The notes: generated by a model from the letters alone, not told the origin. A stretch of DNA of 64,000 bases from Mucilaginibacter dorajii (GCF_024808255.1 NZ_JANTYS010000014.1:122365-186364); one strand, 5' to 3'; shown: positions 27,027 through 35,493, counted from the stretch's first letter. Translations and numbers: made by a program.

Positions 27027-28061
27027 TCATTCTGTTTTCAAAACTCCATCTTCAATCCACCACCAAAGCCATTTGCCGCCGGTAGCTTTCTTCGGATCAA
27101 AGCCAGCTATATCAAAGCTGCCATTGCCTTCAGCCGTACCCTGTATCTCGTAAACTTTAATTGCCTGGTGATTGCGGTTCCAGTTTAAGTGTTTACCGGG
27201 TTGACAAACTTCGGGTTGCTTTTTATGGTCGGTGATTAAAAAATAAGCTTTGCTTGTTCCAATAACTGTGGCCTGTCCGTTTGGTTCCATGCAAACAGCA
27301 GTGCGTTCGTCGGCAGCTATACCATGGGCAAAAATGTGCCAGTCTTTGGCTATTCTGCTTAAAAAAACTACATGGCGGCCTTGTCTTTTACGGGTCAAAT
27401 AATGCTGATCTGTAATTACTGATTGCAGATAAGGTGCACGCAGAAAATCATTATTATAAACTTTAACTAATTTATTATATGGATCAGTAAGTGCTTCGTC
27501 GGCAGTAATGCTGCCATCTTCACCGCTGTAATAAAATCCTCCTAAAATGGCACAGCCCGCGCTGGTACCGCCAACGGGAGCGTGTTTTACATTGAGCAGG
27601 TAATTGATAGCATCAAGCGTTTTGGTGCCTTTCCAATATTTCATGTAGTTAGATTGATCGCCGCCGGCAATGAAAAGCATTTCGGCATTGCGAATGATGT
27701 ACGCCACCGTATCGTTATTAGCCAATTCGCGCGAGTTGATCAGCAGCGTTTCAATAGAATTTACTTTACCTAACTGGTTAATATACGGATTGTAAGCATC
27801 GGTACCCGATGCGCGAATAATAACCACATCGCCGCCGCCGGCGCGGTTTATCATCCATTTAAAAGCGGCATCGACGTCTTTACCTCCGCCAACCATCGCT
27901 ACTCCCCCGTTAACAGGTGTATTTACATTAGCAGTATCGCCGATGATGCCAATAGAACCCGGGCGACCAGGGATATGCTTAACTGTTTTTATAGTATCTG
28001 TTTTATGGGCAGGTGCAACCGTTCCCAAAAACATTGATAATGTAATAGCAAGTAAATTCAT
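27027..28061 (-). CDS. Cyanophycinase-like S51 family peptidase, exported
   Basis: 344 aa. Residues 1-19 look like a signal peptide (MNLLAITLSMFLGTVAPA). The nucleophile elbow GGTSAGCAILGG gives the active Ser, preceded by FIAGGDQSNYMKYWKGT, both typical of cyanophycinase/peptidase E-like class I glutamine-amidotransferase folds. A C-terminal extension (about residues 250-344) resembles secreted cyanophycinases. Members hydrolyse beta-linked aspartyl peptides such as cyanophycin to beta-Asp-Arg. No cyanophycin synthetase is in the window, so it may scavenge external polymer or cut other isoaspartyl peptides. It converges on yidC. Confidence 0.85.
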   Translation of the reverse strand: MNLLAITLSMFLGTVAPAHKTDTIKTVKHIPGRPGSIGIIGDTANVNTPVNGGVAMVGGGKDVDAAFKWMINRAGGGDVVIIRASGTDAYNPYINQLGKVNSIETLLINSRELANNDTVAYIIRNAEMLFIAGGDQSNYMKYWKGTKTLDAINYLLNVKHAPVGGTSAGCAILGGFYYSGEDGSITADEALTDPYNKLVKVYNNDFLRAPYLQSVITDQHYLTRKRQGRHVVFLSRIAKDWHIFAHGIAADERTAVCMEPNGQATVIGTSKAYFLITDHKKQPEVCQPGKHLNWNRNHQAIKVYEIQGTAEGNGSFDIAGFDPKKATGGKWLWWWIEDGVLKTE

Positions 28062-28169
28062 AGCATAGTAAAGGTAGTTTAAAACAAAAACAATCGGACC
28101 GAAACAAATCCAAAGATTGTTAGTTATCGTAATTGCAAATAATTAAATTATAAGTAAAGTTTGTAAACT

Positions 28170-28177
28170 TATATTTG
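28170..28177 (+). promoter_or_regulatory. Candidate -7 promoter box (TATATTTG) of GAF kinase gene
   Basis: TATATTTG fits TAnnTTTG and lies 36 bp before the ATG at 28213. No convincing -33 element at the usual spacing. Confidence 0.4.
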
Positions 28178-28212
28178 CTAATTTACAAGCTATTTAGTTT
28201 TTATAATATCGA

Positions 28213-29415
28213 ATGTTAAAACCCCCTATTCCGGAAAATGAAAATGAGCGCCTCGCGGCGTTAAATTCCTACCAAATTCTGGATACCTTGCCCGAACAGG
28301 GATTTGACGAAATAACACTTATTGCTTCGGAAATTTGCCAAACGCCAATTTCACTGGTTAGCCTGATTGATAACGACAGGCAGTGGTTTAAATCAAACAA
28401 AGGTTTGGAAGTAACCGAAACTCCCAAGGAGCTTGCTTTTTGCGCGCATGCTATTATTGAGCCTGATAAGGTAATGATAGTTAAAGATGCTTTTAGGGAT
28501 GAACGTTTTGCCGATAATCCATTGGTGACGGGCAACCCTAAAGTGATATTTTATACCGGCGTACCACTTATCAATCCTGATGGTTATGCTTTAGGTACTC
28601 TATGTGTTATTGATCATAAAGCACGAGAACTTAATAATACACAGATTATAGCGCTTAAAGCTTTAGCCAACCAGGTTGTTGCGCAGCTGGAACTTAAGAA
28701 AAAAGTAGCAGAGCTAAATGCTACCAAACGTGAATTAGAGCAATCAAATGAATATCTCGAAAAATTCGCGGTGATGGCTGCCCATGATATCCGTAACCCT
28801 TTAACCAATATTTTGTTAACCAGCCAGGTTTTGCGGGACAGGTTTAAAGATAAGCTGGACGAAAAAGGGAACAAGTTCCTGGATATTATTAATGGATCGG
28901 CCCATAAATTGATCTCCCTGCTCGAAAAAATGCTCGATTACTCTAAATCGAGCAACGTGTTGATGCAAAACAAGGAGGAGGCCGAGCTTTTACAGTTGTT
29001 GCAGGAAGTGATTAAACTCATTAATGTTCCGTCGGGTTTTACAATTTCGATGCCATCGGGGCCAATAAAAATAACCACATCTATCATCGCGTTTGAGCAG
29101 ATCATGATTAACCTGCTTAGCAACGCTATTCGTTATAATAACAAAACGGACGGAATTATAAAGATCAATTTTTCGGCTGATAACTGGTTTTATACCTTTA
29201 ATGTTACCGATAACGGCATCGGCATTACCGAAGAGAATTACAAGACAATATTTGAACCAATGACTACACTGGGCACTAAAGACAGGTTTGATAAAGATGG
29301 TTCGGGCATTGGTTTAAATACCGTAAAAGATTTGGTTGACGCCTTAGGTGGCACCGTATCAGTGAAATCTGTAGTGGATGAGTTTACTACTTTTACGTTT
29401 ACTTTAAAGAGGTAG
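28213..29415 (+). CDS. GAF domain sensor histidine kinase
   Basis: 400 aa, no membrane segment. A GAF domain covers about residues 20-160 (ILDTLPEQGFDEITLIA, FCAHAII, FYTGVPLINPDGYALGTLCV). A short coiled coil leads to HisKA with phospho-acceptor His191 (MAAHDIRNPL). The HATPase domain shows N-box QIMINLLSNAIRYNN, G1 TDNGIGI and G2 DGSGIGLNTV. It is a cytoplasmic kinase sensing a small ligand or redox state, and no response regulator is adjacent. It ends 34 bp before a transposase-associated palindrome and converges on the chitinase gene. Confidence 0.93.
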   Translation: MLKPPIPENENERLAALNSYQILDTLPEQGFDEITLIASEICQTPISLVSLIDNDRQWFKSNKGLEVTETPKELAFCAHAIIEPDKVMIVKDAFRDERFADNPLVTGNPKVIFYTGVPLINPDGYALGTLCVIDHKARELNNTQIIALKALANQVVAQLELKKKVAELNATKRELEQSNEYLEKFAVMAAHDIRNPLTNILLTSQVLRDRFKDKLDEKGNKFLDIINGSAHKLISLLEKMLDYSKSSNVLMQNKEEAELLQLLQEVIKLINVPSGFTISMPSGPIKITTSIIAFEQIMINLLSNAIRYNNKTDGIIKINFSADNWFYTFNVTDNGIGITEENYKTIFEPMTTLGTKDRFDKDGSGIGLNTVKDLVDALGGTVSVKSVVDEFTTFTFTLKR

Positions 29416-29448
29416 GGGGCTTCTCTGATCTTGAGGATTGTAATATTA

Positions 29449-29479
29449 AACTTACGAAGTTTTCAAAACTTCGTAAGTT
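29449..29479. repeat. 31-bp palindrome, transposase-associated, copy 4
   Basis: AACTTACGAAGTTTT, C, AAAACTTCGTAAGTT: perfect arms with C in the centre. It sits in the convergent gap between the GAF kinase and the chitinase gene. Confidence 0.9.
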
Positions 29480-29487
29480 AAAATATC

Positions 29488-30504
29488 CTAATACTTATAG
29501 GGTTCCATCTTACCGCAGGAGCAAGCGCAGTTAGCATCGGTGATGCCTAATTTTTTAAGGTAAAACTGGTAAAAGCCAATGCGGTCATTCATCGGTTCTA
29601 CGGTGTCTCCTTTGCCGCATTCCACATCGCCGTTTACAATGTTAATGGTCATCCCAAAGCCCGGGGTTGTGCGGCCATGCGCTTTGTCGATAGCGTTTGG
29701 CTGCCATTTGCCGGTCATTACATCATGAGCCGATGGTTTGTGGGTTTCGGGTGTCATCCAAAAATAAATGGCGGCTTTAAAGGCCACAACAGGGTCGGTT
29801 TCCACTAACTCGGGGCTATTGAGCAGAATCTTCGGATCGCCAAAAATAATGTTGGAGGCATAGCCGTAATTACCATTGTAGCTTAATTGCATCGGGCCGC
29901 GACCATAGTAGGTTTTTCCTTTAACCGCGGGATATTCGTCACTATCGGAGATGTAAACGTTTGAAGTATTGGTTTCGTGAATGAGCATCAAACCATCGGT
30001 ATAACTGCCATTCATGCCATGGCGTGTTTCGTGCGAGATCTGGGCGAAAAACGCGGCCAGTTCCTTTTTATTAACATCCGGACTAAACGCGGTGCAGAAT
30101 TCACCGTAGTTAACGGTAAAGGCACTATCGGGTTTCTTTTTAGCCCATTCCTCGTTCCAATCAGCATCTTGCCGTACAACGGTTGCTTTGCCCGATTTAT
30201 CGGTACGGATAAATTGGTAAACAGAAACCGCGCGGCGGGTTATTTTTATCTTCACTTCTCCTAACTCATCGGCCGCTTTTATAAAGGCCGCATAGGTGTA
30301 AAATTTATTACGCTGAGGGAAAAGATCATTAAACTGCTTTTCGCTTAAGATGCTGCTGATAGAAACTTTGGGTTTGGGCGCCGTTGCCGCGCTATCGGCA
30401 GTTTTGTTTGCATTATTGGTATTGCCGCCACAGCTAAATACCGATACCAGCATGGCCGAGGTGAATAAAAACGTTAATTTGGATGATAATATGATAGATC
30501 TCAT
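29488..30504 (-). CDS. Glycoside hydrolase family 19 chitinase-like lipoprotein
   Basis: 338 aa from the ATG at 30504, chosen because a lipoprotein signal follows (KLTFLFTSAMLVSVFSCGG, lipidated Cys). The frame continues to 30573 without adding a sensible signal. GH19 landmarks are AAFFAQISHETRHGMNGS (catalytic Glu), YYGRGPMQLSYNGNYG and DPVVAFKAAIYFWMTP. Family members cut chitin, some cut peptidoglycan-like chains. The lipid anchor suggests an outer-membrane or surface enzyme. The C-terminus is Cys-rich (NCACSCGK). It is monocistronic, converging on the GAF kinase. Confidence 0.9.
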   Translation of the reverse strand: MRSIILSSKLTFLFTSAMLVSVFSCGGNTNNANKTADSAATAPKPKVSISSILSEKQFNDLFPQRNKFYTYAAFIKAADELGEVKIKITRRAVSVYQFIRTDKSGKATVVRQDADWNEEWAKKKPDSAFTVNYGEFCTAFSPDVNKKELAAFFAQISHETRHGMNGSYTDGLMLIHETNTSNVYISDSDEYPAVKGKTYYGRGPMQLSYNGNYGYASNIIFGDPKILLNSPELVETDPVVAFKAAIYFWMTPETHKPSAHDVMTGKWQPNAIDKAHGRTTPGFGMTINIVNGDVECGKGDTVEPMNDRIGFYQFYLKKLGITDANCACSCGKMEPYKY

Positions 30505-30687
30505 GGTGTTATAGATAGTTGTATTCAAACATTGTATAAATGCAAGTTTAAAGGTATCATTTATTAAAAGCACTCAATAAGCAAAAATTGTACTAAAATG
30601 CTAAAATCGGCTTAAATATGAAATGTAAAGCTTTATTTTACCGCTCTAGTTTAATTGTAAAAATGGTATATTCAATTTATAATATTC

Positions 30688-31236
30688 ATGAAGATATATA
30701 CTAAAACAGGAGATAAGGGGTTAACATCATTAATAGGCGGAACGCGCGTGCCTAAATACCACTTGCGAATTGAAAGTTATGGTACTGTAGATGAATTAAA
30801 TTCGTATATCGGCCTTATTCGCGATCAGGATATTAGTGTACATGATAAAGATATATTGAAGCAGATACAGGACAGGTTGTTTACTATAGGCTCCTCATTG
30901 GCGGCCGATCCCGAAAAGTCAAAAATGATTTTGCCAGACCTGCAAATGGCCGACGTGGAATTGCTGGAACAGGAGATGGATAGCATGAATGAACAATTGC
31001 CCGGGTTGCGTCATTTTATTTTACCGGGTGGTAGTAATACCATTTCGTTTTGCCATATTGCAAGATGCATTTGCAGGCGTGCTGAACGGATCACCGTTCA
31101 GTTGGCCAGCGAAAGTATAGTGGACGAAAAAGTGAATATTTATCTGAACAGGCTGAGTGATTACCTGTTCACTTTAGGGCGCAAAATTGCAAATGAAACT
31201 AATGTACCTGAAAATCAGTGGGTACCAAGAATTTGA
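30688..31236 (+). CDS. Cob(I)yrinic acid a,c-diamide adenosyltransferase (PduO type)
   Basis: 182 aa. Family blocks are MKIYTKTGDKGLTSLIGG (ATP-binding), RIESYGTVDELNSYIG and HIARCICRRAER, all intact. The enzyme transfers the adenosyl group of ATP to cob(I)alamin, giving coenzyme B12. It probably serves salvage of corrinoids, since no cobalamin synthesis gene is nearby. It reads in the same direction as the small DUF2795 gene but a promoter box in the 92-bp gap suggests separate transcription. Confidence 0.95.
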   Translation: MKIYTKTGDKGLTSLIGGTRVPKYHLRIESYGTVDELNSYIGLIRDQDISVHDKDILKQIQDRLFTIGSSLAADPEKSKMILPDLQMADVELLEQEMDSMNEQLPGLRHFILPGGSNTISFCHIARCICRRAERITVQLASESIVDEKVNIYLNRLSDYLFTLGRKIANETNVPENQWVPRI

Positions 31237-31277
31237 TTTTGTGAAAAAAAATATTGATATTCCATTTGAAAATGTTA

Positions 31278-31285
31278 TACTTTTG
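31278..31285 (+). promoter_or_regulatory. Candidate -7 promoter box (TACTTTTG) of DUF2795 gene
   Basis: TACTTTTG fits TAnnTTTG. A TTG at 31254-31256 could serve as the -33 element with a 21-bp spacer. The ATG is 44 bp downstream. Confidence 0.5.
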
Positions 31286-31328
31286 CGAAAAAGTAAATTT
31301 ACTTATAAATTATAAAATATAGAGAAAC

Positions 31329-31550
31329 ATGTATTGGACACTTGAATTAGCATCTCACCTTGAAGATGCGCCATGGCCCGCAACAAAAGATGAATTAATT
31401 GACTATGCTATTCGTTCAGGAGCTCCTGTGGAGGTGATTGAAAACCTGCAAGCTTTGGAGGACGATGGTGAACCGTATGAAAATATAGAAGAGATATGGC
31501 CGGATTATCCGACTAAAGATGATTTCTTTTTCAACGAAGATGAGTACTAA
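31329..31550 (+). CDS. DUF2795 domain protein (73 aa)
   Basis: A small, very acidic protein: MYWTLELASHLEDAPWPAT, then DELIDYAIRSGAP and the tail DDFFFNEDEY. It matches the DUF2795 family, widespread and strongly conserved in Bacteroidota, with no established function. It has its own promoter box and a strong terminator, features of a well-expressed short transcript. Confidence 0.9.
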   Translation: MYWTLELASHLEDAPWPATKDELIDYAIRSGAPVEVIENLQALEDDGEPYENIEEIWPDYPTKDDFFFNEDEY

Positions 31551-31557
31551 TGAATAT

Positions 31558-31584
31558 AAAAAAGCCCTTATTAAGGGCTTTTTT
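31558..31584 (+). terminator. Rho-independent terminator after DUF2795 gene
   Basis: AAAAAAGCCCTTA and TAAGGGCTTTTTT form a tight stem with a long T-run, 7 bp after the stop codon. The A-run on the other side would let it work in both directions. Confidence 0.93.
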
Positions 31585-31653
31585 ATTGGCCGCCACTTTT
31601 TGGAATGATTTTAGTAATAAGCTTAACACATTTATCACTTAAAACATACAACA

Positions 31654-31803
31654 ATGAGAGGCTTATTGTACATCATCGCGGTTATCCTTGTAATAGGATG
31701 GTTATTCGGAGCATTTATTCACCCATTTGGTGGCGGCTTAATTCACATACTTTTAGTTATAGCTATTATAGCTGTGCTATTAGGAGTTATCCGAAGAGCG
31801 TAA
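31654..31803 (+). CDS. lmo0937-family small membrane protein (49 aa)
   Basis: A 49-residue protein starting MRGLLYIIAVILVIGWLFGA, with a GGGLIHILLVIAII second hydrophobic stretch and a basic end IRRA. The two membrane segments with a Gly-rich turn match the small lmo0937-type membrane proteins found in many Bacteroidota and Firmicutes. Role unknown; they are often described as stress-related. It is bracketed by terminators on both sides, so it is a monocistronic unit. Confidence 0.85.
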   Translation: MRGLLYIIAVILVIGWLFGAFIHPFGGGLIHILLVIAIIAVLLGVIRRA

Positions 31804-31818
31804 GCTGCAATCAAAAGA

Positions 31819-31857
31819 TAAAAAGCCATTAGCCGTTTAGGTTAGTGGCTTTTTTTG
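31819..31857. terminator. Bidirectional terminator between lmo0937-type gene and ispD
   Basis: AAAAAGCCATTA and TTAGTGGCTTTTTTT make an A-flanked stem with T-run on both strands. It overlaps the last codons of ispD, whose C-terminal NKKSH is encoded within the hairpin. Confidence 0.88.
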
Positions 31858-32561
31858 TTCAAAAGCAATTCGGCAATGGCAATGTCTTCAGGAAAAGTGA
31901 TCTTGATGTTTTCGTGATCACCTTCGGTAAGGTGTATGTCGATGCTCATTTCTTCTACTACGCTGGCATCATCAGTAAACTTAACGCTAAAATCCTGTTC
32001 GTAGGCTTTCCTTAATAAACCAGCCTTAAACGTCTGTGGTGTTTGCACCAGGTAAATTTCATCACGCAACAAACTCACAGATTTACCATCTATTACGCGT
32101 CTTATCGAATCGCGGCTTTTAACGGCTGTTATCGCGTTACCATGTTTTTCGGCATGATAATATGATTCCTGAATAATAGCGCTGCCGGTAAGCGGACGAA
32201 CAGCGTCATGTACAGCAATCAGTGCGTCATCTGTACACTTGATATGTTCCAATCCATTTTTTACCGAATGAAACCGGGTTTCGCCTCCGGCAACTAATAG
32301 GTGGGGGAGGGTAAAGCTGTGTTCATCGCAAAGCTGCTTCCAATAAGCATGAAAATCGGTATGGAGTACAAGTACCAAATCTATATTAGCATCCGCGTTA
32401 TGAAACGCTTGCATAGTATGCATTACTACAGGTAAACCATTCACTAACAGGAATTGTTTGGGAACTGTCGATTGCATCCTGGTGCCGGAACCACCGGCTA
32501 CTATAATGACATGTTTAGATGTGAGATTTGAGATATGAGATTTGAGATTGGCTTCAGTCAT
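31842..32561 (-). CDS. ispD: 2-C-methyl-D-erythritol 4-phosphate cytidylyltransferase
   Basis: 239 aa from the ATG at 32561; an ATG six codons earlier (32579) is possible. Motifs: VIIVAGGSGTRMQSTVPKQF (CTP-binding), AVHDAVRPLTGSA and VQTPQTFKAGLL, all IspD. It makes CDP-ME in the non-mevalonate isoprenoid pathway. The first 15 residues (MTEANLKSHISNLTS) precede the usual IspD start and are encoded by the word-like repeat GATTTGAGATATGAGATTTG, so the start has been extended into repeat DNA. The stop lies inside a bidirectional terminator. Confidence 0.94.
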   Translation of the reverse strand: MTEANLKSHISNLTSKHVIIVAGGSGTRMQSTVPKQFLLVNGLPVVMHTMQAFHNADANIDLVLVLHTDFHAYWKQLCDEHSFTLPHLLVAGGETRFHSVKNGLEHIKCTDDALIAVHDAVRPLTGSAIIQESYYHAEKHGNAITAVKSRDSIRRVIDGKSVSLLRDEIYLVQTPQTFKAGLLRKAYEQDFSVKFTDDASVVEEMSIDIHLTEGDHENIKITFPEDIAIAELLLNKKSH

Positions 32562-32643
32562 TTTCTTTTGTTTAACCACTTAAACTGTCATTCTGAGATT
32601 TTAAATCCGAGGCCTCTGGAAGGGGAACGACAAAGCGGCGAAA

Positions 32644-32674
32644 GACTTACGAAGTTTTTAAAACTTCGTAAGTC
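32644..32674. repeat. 31-bp palindrome, transposase-associated, copy 5
   Basis: GACTTACGAAGTTTT, T, inverted arm. It has the same outer G/C pair as copy 3. It sits in the 392-bp gap between ispD and queA. Confidence 0.9.
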
Positions 32675-32687
32675 TCAAATCTCCACC

Positions 32688-32772
32688 ATGTCATTGCGAG
32701 GCACGAAGCAATCTCATGCTCTACAGGGCAGACCTGCAAAGTTCGCGATTGCTTCGTTCCTCGCAATGACAT
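32688..32772. repeat. GTCATTGCGAGG palindrome
   Basis: ATGTCATTGCGAGGCACGAA and the inverted TTCGTTCCTCGCAATGACAT surround a centre with GCTCTACAGGGCAGACCTGC. A GTCATTTACCCGTTCACAGT module follows at 32784-32829. With the preceding palindrome these occupy the ispD-queA gap; a word-like ATATGAGATTTGAG spacer completes it (32899-32950). Confidence 0.8.
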
Positions 32773-32953
32773 AGCTTTATATCGTCATTTACCCGTTCAC
32801 AGTCCGCTGGATTTTACTACTCAGCATAACAAATGGACTTTGGTTAAATGGTGTTTCTTAGTTTAATGTACAAACTTTAGTAAATTTAAGACAAAAAAAA
32901 TGAGATATGAACCTAAGTCTCATATCTCAAATCTTATATCTGAAAATCTAATC

Positions 32954-34003
32954 TTAGATGATCAGCATGGCATCACCATAACTGTAAAAACGGTATTTTT
33001 CTTTAACCGCTACTTCGTAAGCGTTCATTACATGCTCGTAACCGCCAAATGCCGATACCATCATCAATAAGGTTGACTCTGGGGTGTGGAAGTTGGTGAT
33101 CATGGAATTGGCAATGCTAAAATCATACGGAGGGAAGATGAACTTACTTGTCCAGTCATTAGCGGCCTTTAATGTTTTATTTGCCGATACAGCCGATTCG
33201 ATAGTACGCATTGATGTAGTACCTACAGCACAGATGCGCGATTTACGCTCAATGCCACGGTTTACAATATCAGCTTGTTTTTGTTCGATAATGAACTGCT
33301 CCGAATCCATTTTGTGCTTGGTTAAATCCTCAACCTCAACCGGGCGGAAGGTGCCTAAGCCAACGTGCAGGGTAACCTCGGCAAAATCAACACCTTTTAA
33401 TTCAAGGCGTTTCATTAACTCGCGGCTAAAGTGCAAACCAGCGGTAGGGGCTGCAACAGCGCCTTCGTGTTTAGCAAAAATGGTTTGGTAACGTTCTTTA
33501 TCTTCGGCAGTAGCCTTACGTTTAATGTATTTAGGAAGTGGTGTTTCGCCAAGGATTTCTACGTTACGGCGGAACTCCTCATCGGTACCATCAAACAAAA
33601 AGCGGATGGTACGGCCACGTGAAGTGGTATTGTCAACAACTTCGGCAATTAGCAGATCGTCATCGCCAAAATATAATTTATTACCTACGCGTATTTTACG
33701 GGCCGGATCAACCAGTACATCCCATAAACGCAATTCTTTATTTAATTCGCGCAGTAAAAATACCTCAATGGTAGCGCCTGTTTTTTCTTTGTTTCCATAC
33801 AAACGTGCCGGGAATACTTTGGTATTGTTAAGGATCATCACATCCTTATCTTCAAAATAATCCAATACGTCTTTAAATATTTTATGCTCAATTTTACCAG
33901 AATCCTTGTGTAAAACCATTAAGCGGGCTTCATCGCGGGTGGTTGATGGGTTATGGGCAATTAATGAATCTGGTAAATTGAATTTAAATTGAGATAATTT
34001 CAT
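32954..34003 (-). CDS. queA: S-adenosylmethionine:tRNA ribosyltransferase-isomerase
   Basis: 349 aa, normal length. It begins MKLSQFKFNLPDSLIA and holds the QueA blocks DEARLMVLHKDSG, VFPARLYGNKEKTGA, AAPTAGLHFSRELM and VTLHVGLGTFRPVE. It moves the ribosyl group of SAM onto 7-aminomethyl-7-deazaguanine in tRNA, the step that makes epoxyqueuosine. The C-terminal TNFHTPESTLLMMVSAFGG is also conserved. A TACATTTG promoter box lies 26 bp before the ATG. Other queuosine genes are not in the window. Confidence 0.97.
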   Translation of the reverse strand: MKLSQFKFNLPDSLIAHNPSTTRDEARLMVLHKDSGKIEHKIFKDVLDYFEDKDVMILNNTKVFPARLYGNKEKTGATIEVFLLRELNKELRLWDVLVDPARKIRVGNKLYFGDDDLLIAEVVDNTTSRGRTIRFLFDGTDEEFRRNVEILGETPLPKYIKRKATAEDKERYQTIFAKHEGAVAAPTAGLHFSRELMKRLELKGVDFAEVTLHVGLGTFRPVEVEDLTKHKMDSEQFIIEQKQADIVNRGIERKSRICAVGTTSMRTIESAVSANKTLKAANDWTSKFIFPPYDFSIANSMITNFHTPESTLLMMVSAFGGYEHVMNAYEVAVKEKYRFYSYGDAMLII

Positions 34004-34029
34004 GTTTGTGTATATGAATTTTCAGGGCG

Positions 34030-34037
34030 CAAATGTA
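34030..34037 (-). promoter_or_regulatory. Candidate -7 promoter box (TACATTTG) of queA
   Basis: On the minus strand TACATTTG fits TAnnTTTG and would give a leader of about 20 nt. A -33 element is not obvious. Confidence 0.45.
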
Positions 34038-34245
34038 TGAATTTTTTTTGTTAATATCACCGATTTTTATAAGGGTTTATAACGTTTTATCAACCGTTAA
34101 GTTTAATATTAAAATACTGTAACTTAAAGCATGTAATATCGTCTAAAAAATAAAAACATTCAAACCGGTATAATTTGATTCTTTTACTGCTTGCACGCTG
34201 CAATTTGGTAAAAAGGTTTAACCATTGAAACTCAAATAAGTTTAT

Positions 34246-35493
34246 ATGCTGTTTTTAAAACTTTTTGGCGAAAGCTTTTTATTTGCCTATGATGCGCTGA
34301 GGCAAAACAAGATCCGCACAACGCTTTCATTGCTGGGGGTTACTATCGGGATATTCACCATTATCGCCGTGTTTTCGGCTGTTGATACCTTGCGTAACAA
34401 CCTGCAAAGCAGCGTAAATAAATTGGGTAACAATAGCATTTACGTAGAGAAATGGCCGTGGGTAGGCGGCAGCGATTTTCCCTGGTGGAAATACCTGCAA
34501 CGCCCGGTATCAAAATTGAAAGATTTTAACGAGCTATCGCGCCGCAGCCAAACCGCCGAAGCTTTATCATACGAGATCAGCATAGATAACCGTACCATTA
34601 AATATAAAAGTAACACAGTTGATGGTGCGCAGATAGATGCCGCATCGCAAGATCATAACAAAACCTGGAACTTTGATTTTGCCCAGGGCCGTTACTTTAC
34701 CGAAATGGAATCAAAAACCGGTGCTCCTATAACCGATATTGGTTTTGATATAGCAGAAAACCTTTTCCCCAACGGTGACGCTGTTGGCAAGCAAATAAAG
34801 GTGATGGGAAGGTACGTGACCGTAGTAGGGGTATTTTCAAAGCAGGGTAAGGATATGTTGGGCATATCAACAGATAAAGAGGTTTTGCTGCCGCTCAACT
34901 TTGCCCATAACCTCATCGATATACAAAATGAGAGCTACCACCCCTCTATTATTGTGCGTGGTAAAGAAGGCATCCCAACTGATGATGTGGAAAGCGAGAT
35001 ACGGGGATTAATGCGTTCTATCAGGAGTTTAAGGCCCGGGGTTGAAGATAACTTTGCCCTTAACCGTACCACCATGTTAACCCAGCAGCTCGATTCGGTT
35101 TTTAAAGTGCTTAATACGGGTGGCTTTATTATCGGTTTATTTTCCATGCTGGTAGGTGGCTTTGGTATCGCCAATATTATGTTTGTATCTGTAAAAGAGC
35201 GTACCAATATTATAGGGATCCAGAAATCGTTGGGTGCCAAAAACTATTTCATATTATTGCAGTTTTTAATTGAATCCGTTGCCCTTTGTATAATGGGGGG
35301 CCTTGTGGGGCTTTTGCTGGTGTATTTTTTAACCTTTGGTATTAAAGCTGCCGCGGATGTGCAGGTAATTTTAGGATCAAAAAATATCATCATCGGGTTA
35401 AGTTATTCGGTAGGGATAGGGGTGGCATCGGGGATTATCCCGGCTTACTTCGCATCTACACTTGATCCTGTTGAGGCCATACGGACTAACTAA
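34246..35493 (+). CDS. ABC transporter permease, MacB/FtsX type
   Basis: 415 aa. TM1 lies at about residues 23-45 after a short cytoplasmic start (LRQNKIRTTLSLLGVTIGIFTIIAVFS). A periplasmic MacB_PCD-like domain of about 230 residues follows, then the FtsX domain with three membrane segments (GGFIIGLFSMLVGGFGIANIMF, SVALCIMGGLVGLLLVYFL, SVGIGVASGIIPAYFAS). The KERTNIIGIQKSLGAK block contacts the ATPase. Such permeases export peptides or drugs, or relay force to the periplasm. No ATPase gene is adjacent; the one at 12845-13606 is of the fitting type. It is followed 7 bp later by the DUF3347 gene. Confidence 0.93.
   Translation: MLFLKLFGESFLFAYDALRQNKIRTTLSLLGVTIGIFTIIAVFSAVDTLRNNLQSSVNKLGNNSIYVEKWPWVGGSDFPWWKYLQRPVSKLKDFNELSRRSQTAEALSYEISIDNRTIKYKSNTVDGAQIDAASQDHNKTWNFDFAQGRYFTEMESKTGAPITDIGFDIAENLFPNGDAVGKQIKVMGRYVTVVGVFSKQGKDMLGISTDKEVLLPLNFAHNLIDIQNESYHPSIIVRGKEGIPTDDVESEIRGLMRSIRSLRPGVEDNFALNRTTMLTQQLDSVFKVLNTGGFIIGLFSMLVGGFGIANIMFVSVKERTNIIGIQKSLGAKNYFILLQFLIESVALCIMGGLVGLLLVYFLTFGIKAAADVQVILGSKNIIIGLSYSVGIGVASGIIPAYFASTLDPVEAIRTN

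Noticed and set aside
12461..28182. TTTGCTAAT half-sites at 12461 and 28174 as further operators of the 61.2-kb palindrome
   Set aside because: Each has only one 9-bp arm and no inverted partner. A 9-mer of this AT content is expected about once by chance in a window of this size, so shared control is not supported.
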